Source: Castor canadensis (lineage: Eukaryota; Chordata; Mammalia; Rodentia; Castoridae). Taken from it: a DNA stretch of 64,000 bases. The position numbers and the translations under genes are program-made. The stretch is from the NCBI RefSeq assembly GCF_047511655.1, contig NC_133393.1, forward strand, positions 155,387,779 through 155,451,778, in the 5' to 3' direction. The notes beneath the pieces are model-generated. The model did no database searches. It was given only the letters and a program-made list of their open reading frames with translations, and was not told where the DNA came from. Positions 34,695 to 46,000 of the stretch are shown here, piece by piece. Numbering within the stretch: the stretch's first letter is position 1; every line of letters starts with the position of its first letter.

Positions 34695-37003
34695 TGCCCA
34701 ATTCTGCCCAAAGTAACTTTATTTTTGTCTTCTCAAACACATTCAATCAAATAGGCCCATTTTCTAGTCTTGAAACCAGCAAGATGAGAAGAAAATTAAG
34801 CCGTCCTCTGCATCAGTATTTCCCGGCTGTAGAAGATTGCACTGAGGAAGGAAGCGGGCAGCTGCCGTTCCCACTTCTTCATTCCAATAAACAAGACTAA
34901 GTCACCATGTGTGGCTGCTGACAGGTCACTTTACACCAGTGAGCCACAGTGGAAGTTAAAGTGTAAACTAAGCCTTCTAAAGGACCCTCGTGTTCGCTAG
35001 CTAACCATCACTCCTGGTTTTTCTCTTAGAACCCCTCGGCATGGGGCTGGAGTTGCGGTGTCTGAGAGGTGTCACAGAAATCAGAGACTGTTGAGGGAGA
35101 ATGTCAGAGGCTGCCTCCGTCCTGTGCACAGGTGTTGATGGGCTTTCAGGGTGTCAGACACTCGCAGCAGCCCATGAAAAGCTCCAAGCTTTGCATTTTC
35201 AGTGTTGGCCCGGGGCTGCTAAGGACCAGCAAAGTCTCTTCTGCCTACATCTTTTTACCAAGGTCAGCCAGGGACTCCGCGTAGACCCGGTTGTGAGGAG
35301 CACTTAGCAGGCCAATGAAGACTTGAATCCTTGGGGGAACCTTGTGGCCCGGGGCACCTGCAGGGCCTCAGCCTCCTCCATCTCTGGAATGACCGAGGGA
35401 GCAGCAGTGAGGCGGTCAGCACAGGTGGGCTCTCCGGAGAGCGCCTGTGCTCTGAGGGTGTTTCAGGGCAGCCAGTCACCACCCCGTCAAAGAGCTGCCA
35501 GTCAAAGCTTTGGTCTCTTTCCAACCAGGCACAGACATGAAGAGAAACCACAGGGTGTTCACAACCTGTAGCCTGGTTTCTCACTCACCCATCCGTTATT
35601 AAATCACTTCACTCGCACAACCACCTTTGACAGCACGGCCCATTACAAAGCCACCTCTAAAGAGACCCTTTGGTCTGGAGGGGACTGAATGACAAAATGT
35701 GGCATTTCATGTATGTTTCCAATACAGATCAATGCAAGGAATCCTGGAATAGATGTTCCCTGTTAAATACGATGGTGACAAATGGATCCACTCCCTCAGT
35801 GCAGGACAGAAAACCCTGCTCTTTAAGTCAGTTACGTATTGAGTGTGAGCTGCATACTCTTGAACGCCACATACAACTATTTCACATACATCTTGTCACA
35901 CACACGAGTCTGGAAACAAAAGGAGCATGCAGCACACAGCTGAATCCCCGATTGGACCGGATGGGAGGGTCGCAGGAGTGCACACATGGAAGCCCTGGTC
36001 CCTAGCCTTTAGCAGGAAGCAACTATCGGCCCTGGTAGAGACAAAACAAACAGCTGAGACGCCATTTACAGTCTTCTGATTGACAAGGACAAAGACTTCA
36101 ATAAATACACAGACCCCAGAACGAAATCTGGGCCACGAGAAGACTCGGTCGGCAGCAAAGTCAGAGTGCTCCTCCTCCTGCGGGCGCCAGCCGCTTCCTG
36201 CTCCCTCTGGCGCCTGGCTGGGTGGACATGTGTGTCCCCATGCAGCACCCGGATCTTGCAGTCCTTCACACTGCCATTTCCAGAGCGTGCACACCACCTG
36301 CGCTGACAGAACAACATTGCAGTGGCTGCTCCCGTGGTTTTGTCTCAGGACACCTCGGACATGGAAGCCAGCGTGGGGGTTCCGAGATCAGACGCTGTCC
36401 TCGGTGCCTTCTCATGCAGTGACGTGGGCTCGCTCTGGAGGTGCCGCTGTGAGCAGGGTCGCATTGTGCTCTAGCTGCCCCCTACAGCAAGGATCCCACA
36501 GACACATCCTAATCGTAAGTAAAGATGGGCACAAAATGAAGGTAGAGAGAATCACCTGCTTTCCAAAACCTGGTCACAAGCAATCCAGAAAGTCCTGCAA
36601 GGCAGATTGGAGTGGCCTAGCAGTTACCTTGTGTCCAGACGGTGTAACCTAACTCCTGGAAAGTACTCTATAGTAATGTCCCTAAAATTATTGCAGTAGA
36701 GCCACTAATGGGCTATCCTGAAGTCTGTGCTCTGACATCAATAAACTCTAAGAAGCCAACAGCCCCACATCAGCAAGTGCCATTGCTGAGAGTGAGTGAT
36801 GTGAAATGCAACTCAGATCCACAATCAGAAAGCCAGATATGTACTCAAGATTGCTGACAAAAGGTATTTTTTCTAAAATCAAGATTTAACTATCAAAAAT
36901 AAATTTCTAAATTTAAATATATATATCAACATAATTGGTCTGTGTTAACTTTCTTAAAATAATTTTCACACTTCCCAAGCGGTGGACAACGTGTAATGGC
37001 TTT
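34695..37003 (-). other. CERK: CERK 3'UTR
   Basis: Non-coding sequence between the CERK stop and the minus-strand AATAAA. No interspersed repeat recognised. The end near 34,695-34,705 is inferred. Position 36,860-36,960 is AT-rich. Confidence 0.65.
34718..34723 (-). terminator. CERK: CERK polyadenylation signal
   Basis: TTTATT on the + strand is AATAAA on the minus strand. Minus-strand sequence just downstream is U/GU-rich ('tttttcttttgtttg'), as expected after a cleavage site. The distance to the stop codon (about 2.3 kb) fits the long CERK 3'UTR I recall. Confidence 0.65.
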
Positions 37004-37076
37004 TCAGCTATGAGACTCTTGCTTAGGATTCTCTTCAATTCCTCGGGCGAAGAGGCGAACCAGCTGGCAGTGGACC
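37004..37076 (-). CDS. CERK: CERK last coding exon and stop
   Basis: Acceptor GTTTGTCTCTGCAG. It encodes [19 protein letters not shown] then ESHS and TGA at 37004-37006. It is short, as in human CERK. A SINE begins 36 bp upstream of the acceptor. Confidence 0.95.
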
Positions 37077-40000
37077 CTGCAGAGACAAACGGCCACATTT
37101 AAATTCCATGCATGGCTGGGATGCATGATGGCTCATGTCTGTAATTCAAGCTACTTGAGAGGTAGAGACTGGGGAGTCATAATTCAAGGCCAGCCCAGGC
37201 AAAAAGTTGTTAGTAAGACCTCATCTTAAAGAATAAGTTGGGAGTGCTAGTGGATGCCTGTCATCCCAGCTACACTGGAGGCAGAGGTGGGAGGGCTATG
37301 GTCCAAGACAAAAGGTATAAGACCCTATTTGAAACATAACTAAAGCAAAAAGGACTGGGTGTGTGGCTCAAGTGGTAGAGGCCTGCCTAGCAAGCATGAG
37401 GCCCTGAGTTCAAAACTAAGTACCACACCAAAAAAAAAAAAAAAGGCCTCCATGTGTGTCATTGCTCACAGCTCACCTCCAGCCCTACACCAGGACAGGA
37501 CAGAGGTGGGGGGTCTTCTCCATGGGACAGCCAGATGTCATCATGGACTATAAGGTCCCACCCTGCAACTGCAGGTCATGCTGTGCAGTGATTCCTTCCA
37601 CTCAGACAGGCCCTCTGAATAGATGCTGGTGGCCAAGGAAGACCCGAGGCACAGGAGACCCACCTCCAGTGGCGACACCCAGCCCTAGAAAGTGCTTATC
37701 TACTCCAATTACCTCGATTCCTCCCCAGCACTGAGCTCACGGGTTCTGCTGGGCAGGCGGGGGTCAGTGCAGGGCCCCTCCAGGTGTGTAAGTGATGTGC
37801 AAGGTGTGACCAGCCAGGGAAGATGAATCCTGGGGAGATGAGCAGGCCGGGGGCCGTGGGAGACTCCAGCCAGGGGCTTGGTGGCCTTAGGGCCCAGCCA
37901 ATTGTGCCACCTTCCCACGCAGAACAGTTCTGTTTGTTTTTTCTTTTTTTTTTTTCTTTAGTTTTTGGTGGTACTAGGGTTTGAACTCAGGGCTTTGCAC
38001 TTGCTAGGCTGGTGCTCTACCCCTTGAGTCATGCCTCTAGCGCTGGTTTCATTTATTAATGACAGCACAAGTTCCTCAGGTGTATTTAGTAACCAAAACC
38101 CCATAATTAAGTGGCATTGCTATCAAGACATAGTAATATTTGTCAGGACAGATGAGATACATATCAAGAATGTCTTTCAAACTTTGGAAGCATTCTATTT
38201 AATTAATATACAAGCCAATATTAATTTCATTTTCCTAACCTATAAAATGAGTTAACAGAAGCCAAAGCCCTGTGTGTACAGATGGCCGGCTTGGTGGGTT
38301 TCCTGGGGTCTTTGCTGCCTCTCGCTCTTAGGTGGGCACTGGGTGAGCCCTACCGCATGGACCCAACGAAACGGAAGTGCTTGGAGCGGGGACTCGGAGA
38401 CAGAGACGTCGCTCAGTTTGCTTTGTTTGGAAGGTAAAGGCCTTCAGTCTTAAAGCTGCACTGGGCCCTGCTGGTGGTGGAAGGGTAACTTAAGTGGGGA
38501 GCAACACTTAAGTTGGAGACGCCCACCGTCTCCAATACCGAGAGCTCGTCCATCCCAGCTTCCTCCCTTCTCGGTGCCACACACTCTGTTACCAGCGAGG
38601 GTCTCCTTTTGGTTCCCGAAGTAGAACAAGATCTTAGACACCTCTGCACACAGGACAGAACCTTCCTGAACCTTCCACCCTCCTCCAGTCTCACGGAGTT
38701 TGTATACTCATACCTAATGATCTTTTTTTTCAAAACAAAACTTGCTCTGCTCTCTTTTCATGGGCAAAGAGTTTTCCTTGTACTCATTTCCATATTCTTA
38801 TTCAATATGTTTAATAAAATTACACATTTCCAATATCAAATATTGGCATGGGGAAGACAGACTTCCCGCACTCGATGGGCCGCCAGAGCACACAAACCAC
38901 CGTCCCCAGGCTATATGCTAGCCTGGGCACTGGTCACTACAGCCTGGTCAGCTTGTCCCAGGGGAGGCTCGAGCTCTGAGGCTCAGCATCAACCCTGTGA
39001 GCTTGGCAAAGAGCAACTCTGAACTGCTCCCCTCCGTACAAGGGTGGCGAAGTGGACAAGGCCCTCCGGAGCTGGCTGGCCCACCTGGTCAGTACCAAGG
39101 CTCCATCGTCTCCCATACGTATCCTTCCCAAAGCTCCCAGGCTGTGTGGTCACCAAACACTTTGCTTCTCCTCTTCCCTGCTGTTCCCAACCCTCGCTTC
39201 CTGTCCAGTGCAGTCCCTTGCTGGACTGAGCACCCACACTTGGATTCAGGGGACCCAGGCCTTAGGAAGTGCCATGGAAGTGGTCTCTTTTGTTTGTTTC
39301 AGAGTTCTTATTTAGCAGGAGAGAGAAGGAGTAGGAAGAGAGAGGGAATGCCAGAGCAGAGACCAAGTACAGTGCTGGGTGCAGAGTGTGGCTGAGAACG
39401 AGACCACAACGGAGGGGCTTTCAAACCCTGTGACAGTGTCTGTAAAACACAGCATCTCCTGGCTCAATGCCTGCCCTGCCCAAGCCCCAGACAGTGGCAA
39501 TCCCTGTTGACATCCGACACATAGAAAGGAAAATATGTTTACGCTGCTATTCACGGCATCACCTCTGACCTCAGCAATGCTTTGAGTGGGACAGTGCTGG
39601 TGACAGACGCCAGGGGAGGCAACTGGGTCCCTGCACTTGCCTGACCTCGATGGCAGGGCTACGCAGAAGCTCTCCATCACAGTTCCAGGAGCCTCTGGAG
39701 GCTGAGCAGCAGCACGTGGGACTATCGCTGCAGATCTGCCCGAACCGCTGCTTCCCCTGCTCCTTGAGGTCACTGTCCTCGTCGTCCATGTGCTTTGAGG
39801 TAAACTGGAATTTCTTGATTCGATAAACTTCAACAAAAGTGAAGTCGAACTGCCAAGAAAGCCAGTGAGGGGAAACTGAATTTCTCACGTCACAGGGGTA
39901 GAGGGCAGCCAGGCCTCCCACCTCCCCTCACTTGGCCAGCCAGGCCTCGTGCCCCTGGGAACACACAGCCATCGGGCAGTGCCTCGGAGCCACCTGGTGA

Positions 40001-43000
40001 CTTAGACACCCGAGATGGAGATACCACTGCCTGCCCAGGTGCTTCAGAGGACGGCTCACTGTTGAAGTCACAGCTTCTGCAGTGGCAAGCACCTTTTAAA
40101 AAGAGTCCTGCTAGGAATGAGAAGTGGTTTGTACAATTTTCTGTTCTCTTTTTAACAAACCCTGTTTAAAAACCCCTATCAAAAATATCACTGGACTAGA
40201 TCTTAAACATAACTTAAGTAGAAAAACAAAAATTTTACTAAGATTAGAGTCTATGAGCAGAATTTCCAGCCCTTAGGATAGGACTGGGCTCAGGTCCTCC
40301 AAGAGTAACTAGAAAGGGACACCAGTGATGACAGGAGGGTTTGGAAGAGGCTCTGAACGGACCCCACAGATAATCTGAAGTGACCTACAAGGGTGACAAA
40401 ATCTACACCTTGTCACTTTTCCTGTTATTAAGCAGGACAAGCAGCAGAAGACAGTAAGTTATATAGAAACATTCATGACTTACTTTCTGTGTTCAAAGAT
40501 TGACTGATTTAGTGATTTTGAGTAATGTAACCCAGGCTGGCCTCGAACTTGAAATCCTCCTGCCTCTGCCACTCAAGAGGCAGCTTAGATTTGTATTTTT
40601 AATGCAATTTTTCAAGGAGCAGTCATGACTAAGTCTCAAATAGGTGAAATGCACTCCTTTGAATGAAATGATGGGATCTTGAAATGCCTAAATCAGGGAT
40701 TCCCAAACGTAAATGCCTCACCAATGGGCCACATGCCAAAGAGTGTCCCACTCACCTGGTCACACTGGTTGGTGTGCCTGACAAGGAACCGCAGGAAATT
40801 GAACCTGGAGCACTTCCGGATGAGGATGAGGTCAGCAGACCCATCTCCCAGGTGGGCGGCCGGGGAGAGGCCCCTGGGGCTCCGGGGACAAGCACAGGAC
40901 ATGTTCGTGACATTGATGGCCAGAAACTTCCCACAGATAACTTGCCACTCCTCCACTTCCTCTGAAGCAGAAAGAGTCAGGCAGATGTCACCATCCATCC
41001 CAGAGCATGGGAAGGCACCCTGCAGGGATGGGGTGGATAGCTACACTCCCTCCCTCTGCATTGGCTTTCTTTCTGGCCTCTGTCTAGGACAGAGTCCTCA
41101 TGCAGTCGCAGTTATTGTCACAGACACACCCATCAGTGCACTGCTGGCTTGCCTCAGGAAGGTACACCACACACGGGACCCAAGGGTCACTTCCCAAAAG
41201 GCACACCTGCGTGCACTGCTCCTCGCAGGTACCTTCTAGACAATGATTTAGAACAAGGGGCAGCCAACCACAACCACAGGCAGAATGTCTCTGTATGGCC
41301 TACGGCTAAAAATGAGTTTCATATTTTTAAGTCGAAAAACATCAAAAGAATAACAATATTTTGTGACATGTGAAAAATACATCAAACTCAAATCTCAGTG
41401 TCCATAAATAACATTTTGTAGGCAGCAGCCACCTCTTATCTCCACACTGTATGTGGGGCAGGGTTAACTGAATTCATCTGGTCAAGCCTAAACACAACAT
41501 CTGCTGACGCCATGTTCTAGGGCAGGCTGAACGGGAGCCCTGGTGGGCCTCACGACAGCAATCAGAGGACAGATGCATGAGGCTTCCTGCAAAGATGTGC
41601 ATGCCCCAAAGTCTGGTAAGTGGCAATGCTTTGTTGCTGCCCAGAGCTATTGAGAAATGGGTGCATAGAAAAACAGAGAAGAGGAAAAGGAGAGATGGAG
41701 AAGGAGAAGAAGCAATGCACTGAAAGATTAGATGTTAGGATTCTAGCACACAGAGAAACCATCCAGGAATTACCCGCGTTTTCTAAGCCATACAAGGCCT
41801 TCTTCTGCTCCTCCTCCAGCTGCTGCTTGCTTTGCCTGCACACAAAGCACCTGGAAGACAAGACCACGATGGTGTGTTCTCTAATGCAATGCGAGGATTT
41901 AAAAATGAAACCTCTGGGCTTAGCACATTCAAGAGTACTAAAATTCGTTCCATCTAATAAAAAAAGTAAATTCCAAAAGCTTAACTAGAAATAGATCTTT
42001 AGCATACTAATTTGAATTCTCAAAATCGGGTGTACGTCTAAGTTCTCACCTGTTAACGTATCCCTTAGGCCCTTCTCTAAGGCCTGCCACTGTTACAAGC
42101 AGCACAGTCTGAGGACAGACCCTGCGGCTCAGCTCGGGCTACGGTGAGCCTCCGCCAGGGGAGGCCGCTCAGAAAACAAGTAAGGTGACGGTCACTCGCC
42201 CCAGTCAACATGATCAAGTAAGTAGCTCAGAGGGCCTAGTGCAGGCTCTGTCACTCACTGAGCACAGCTTTGGACGGGGTACTGTAGTGTCAACCGCACA
42301 CCCAGCGCATCTACAATTGAGTACAGTGATGCGCTGAATGTTCTGATTTCCTGGTCTCAAATCCTTCACCCAGAGGAGAGGACCTGGAGCAGTCCTCAGG
42401 AAGGAAAGGACAGTGTGTGTGTCCTTCAGAGTGCCACACCCATCTTTGGATGGCTTGGGGTACAGATCACTGTTACTGGCATGGCCATATGGCCTGAGAC
42501 TAGCTTAGCGATTACTGAGGGTTGTATTTTAATCTGGTTAGACATTACAGGATATATTTTGTGGTTAGGGCTGTACATCAGGTCAAAAGGAAATGCTGCT
42601 TATTCACTGGCGTGCCAGGGCTGTGAGCCCCTTGCCAAGGGTCACGTTCATGCACCAGGCTTGGGGTGGGGCCCGGGCTTCTCCAGCTGCCCTCCACTTG
42701 CATGCTCCCCTCGCCAGGATGTGCCTTCTCCCCCCTGCACCCCCTCCCAGGGCAGCCCTGGCCCTGTATGCGCCACCCCAGCACTTGGGGACAATCTGTA
42801 CTCTCCTTCTGGCTGTCCCTGCCTTTCTGAGGGGCTGGGGGTGCCTGGCCAGGGCCCTCCTAACAGCAGGTGCGCTCCTACCTTGGAGCAGAGGCTAATG
42901 GGCAAGGGTCTCTGCTGGGGGTACGTGCAGGGGTCCCTTCCATCTGCACTGAGATGGTATAGCTCCATCAGCCCAGCTATACCAGTGGTTCTGCCTCACC

Positions 43001-46000
43001 CTGTGGGCCACACACACACAGCTGTTGATTAAGTGGCTGTCTGTTATCCTTTCTTGCATCAGACCCCCAGAAGTGGAAGAGAGAATCCCCAAAAGAAGCA
43101 GACCACATGGATGTAAGCCTCACTATAGGGCAGACATGGGACCTAGCCTAGCACTGGGTCCCTCCCTCACCAGGCCAGGCCTAGGGACACAGCCTAGTGC
43201 CCGTGAATCCTAAGACCCTCCACAGGCGTATGAAATTCAGGGTCTTCCACCCACATTTGCAAAAACACTCCTGCATCCACAGTCGTGACAGGGACAAAGA
43301 CCCCCAACGGTCCTGCTTCGTTTCACATCATTTGCAATAGAAACGCAGGTGGAAGTGCACTTACCCTGCCCGGCAGGGTTTTGTATCCCGTGGAGATCCC
43401 ACTGTGTGCTGTGCTGGGAGGAAAGACACAGTTCCTTCATAGCAGTGATGTGAGAGAAAGGTCTTTATACCTGGGGACAGAGCCAGCCAAGAGAGAACAC
43501 CCACACGGTCACCGCCTGTTGCCAAGGCCGCTGCAAGCTGCAGACACTTTCTCCAGAGGGCCCCTCCAGGCAAATCATTACTGCCACCAGGGTAAAATGA
43601 AGGTCTCTGCCCTCCCCACTGGTCACACGCAGCACTAGCACCTTCTGAGACCTAACAGTGACAGGAGTGGGCAGGGCTCTGGTCACCCACCAGAGCTGTG
43701 TTCAACACTGGCAAAGTAGGCTCCTTTGTATCAGTGACACCGCATGGCCTCTGTGGTGTGGCCTGTGCATTGCCCCCCTTCAACATGATTGGCAATGTAC
43801 CACTTCCTGCATGCTTGGCCCCCACCAGGTCACCCCCAACAACCATGGCTTCCTGACAGCACTTAGGAGAAAGGTCAGGGCAGCACTGCCTCCCAAAGGG
43901 CAAACTGTAGTGTGCTATCCATAGTGCTGGTGTTCCCAGGTGGCCAGGGTGGTGGCCACTCTCAGGCACCCTGTTAAGGGACTGGGAAGGAAGGTGCAGG
44001 CCAAAGGTTGTGAACAGGAGGGGCTTCTGGGAGGCCTGTTTGGCAGAGCCACAGCTGACTCAGCAAGGAGGGTCAGGAAGATGGTGACCTGGCTCCCTGC
44101 GTGGCTTGTGGCGTTCCTGATGCTTGCTTCTCCTGATGAGAGCCTGAGTAGTGTGTACGGCATTTCCTGTTTTTCATTTTCAAGGCAAGTTACCATCTTT
44201 GAGCTGTGTAAAGTTACCAAGTTGCTGTTCTTTCCTCTCACAAGAAAAGGCTGAGATCCTAGCATTTGGAATTTCCTAGTTCAGGTTTCCCCAAAGGCAA
44301 ACTATCGAGGGCAGACAAGTGAAATTCATTAACTATGAAGGAACATCAGGCTGAAACTCTGCACCTCTTCGAAGTTCCTCTCTTTCTGCATTTAAAAGCT
44401 GACAAGGGTACTGCACCCACCACTCCCCAACACCTGCAGAGTGCAACATTTGGGTATGGCCTTCAGGGTCTTGTTCTTTCTAGTTCTGTGGTTGGATAGG
44501 ATGGAATGTACCTGTCACCAGGGGCTTGAGCTATACCCCAGGGAGCCTGCTGGGCACGTTGGGGTGGCTCCGAGGTCTGACTGCCCAGGGACACTGAGGC
44601 CCACAGTCTAAGCCACTGACTGCAGGAAGGGTGCAGTCAGACTGGGGCAAGTTGTTTATGGGCTTTGTGCCCATTTTCTCAGCTATGAAGTGGGGACAGA
44701 GGCCCTGCTGTAAAATATAGTGTCAGGGAGAATTAAATCCTGCGGCCTTTAAGGAGCACAATATGGTGACTGTCAACACTCACCTCACCCTGCTCCAGGA
44801 GCCCAGCCTCGCAGAGGCACTGAGAGCAAGGCCTGGCCAGGGGAGGTGCCTCACAGGGAGGTGCTGACTGACTGATGGTGCCTACGTAGAACTCAAGACA
44901 GGACATGCTTGCTGAAGGAAATGAAGGCTGTATGTGCCTGAAGGACCAGCTCTAGCACAGACGTCCAGGGCTGAATTTCTTCACGGTGAACGTTCTTGTC
45001 ACCGTGCTATGCTTCGAGTGATCTTAAAACTAAATTTTTCCTATCAAAACTTTCACTTCAACTGTCCAAGAAGGCCGGTACCATCTATGCGACAGAAAAC
45101 GGTTTCCTGATTGTCAGGTCCGCAGTCTGTGATTCTGACAGGTCCTGCAGCTCTCTCAGAAGTCCACCAAGTTACCTGTGTTGCGTCCAGGTGGGCCACA
45201 ACAATCCAGGTCCAAGGCCAGGCTCCCCACTCACCCACTGTAAAAGAGCCAGGCCCTTAGTGTCCTGTCTGTACCTGGGGGCGCCTACCTTTAGTGGGTG
45301 CTTTGTGGACAACGTCTGTAACGGCAGCATGCCCGGACTGTGCTCACAGCGCATCTGCCACGGCGCCTGACCTGAGTTACCTGAAAAGTCGTATCTGACG
45401 AGCCCCATCCACCGCTTCTTTTCACTGTCCTTGATCAAGTCCCCATAGAAGCCATAGCCCAGCAGTGACACTGAGTACCGCAGCAGAGTGCTGTTGTGAT
45501 GCACAGAGGTCACGTCCATGGCCAGGGAGTCCCCTGCGGGAAAGAGGCACTGTGAGGGAGCCCTGCCTACCCTGCGCTCCTCTGCCCCTAAACGGCACCC
45601 CGCGCAGACAGCGGAGAAACAGGTCTGTTGGAATCTTCCAGTGCAATGATTCCAGTGGCTCAAATCTCCAAAACAGGCTTGGGAAGCTGTTCTGTGGGGA
45701 CAGGATGAGAACGTGCCCATGAGGCTTGTCACTGTCACCAGCTGAAAAGAAGGTGGGTTTGAGGATGAACAAAGGCATGTAGCATTCAAGAACGCAAAGT
45801 TCACTAAGTATGGTGTGTGCACTTGTATGCCAAGCACTTTGGAAGCTGAGGCAGGAGGGATGAGAATTCGAGGCCAGCCTGGGCTGCACAGTGAGTCCTT
45901 GTATCAAGAAACAAAACAAGGTGGCCGTGCTGGTGCACACCTGTCATCCCAGCTACTGGGAAGGTGTAAATAGGAGGATCAAAGTCCAGGCCAGCCTCGG

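Noticed and set aside
38431..38733. 106-codon minus-strand frame ending near a possible CERK exon
   Set aside because: It does not match any CERK segment and flanking splice signals do not join in phase with neighbouring exons.
45172..45940. 221- and 172-codon minus-strand frames
   Set aside because: Their only meaningful part is the CERK exon 45381-45533. The rest is read-through into flanking intron and a SINE.
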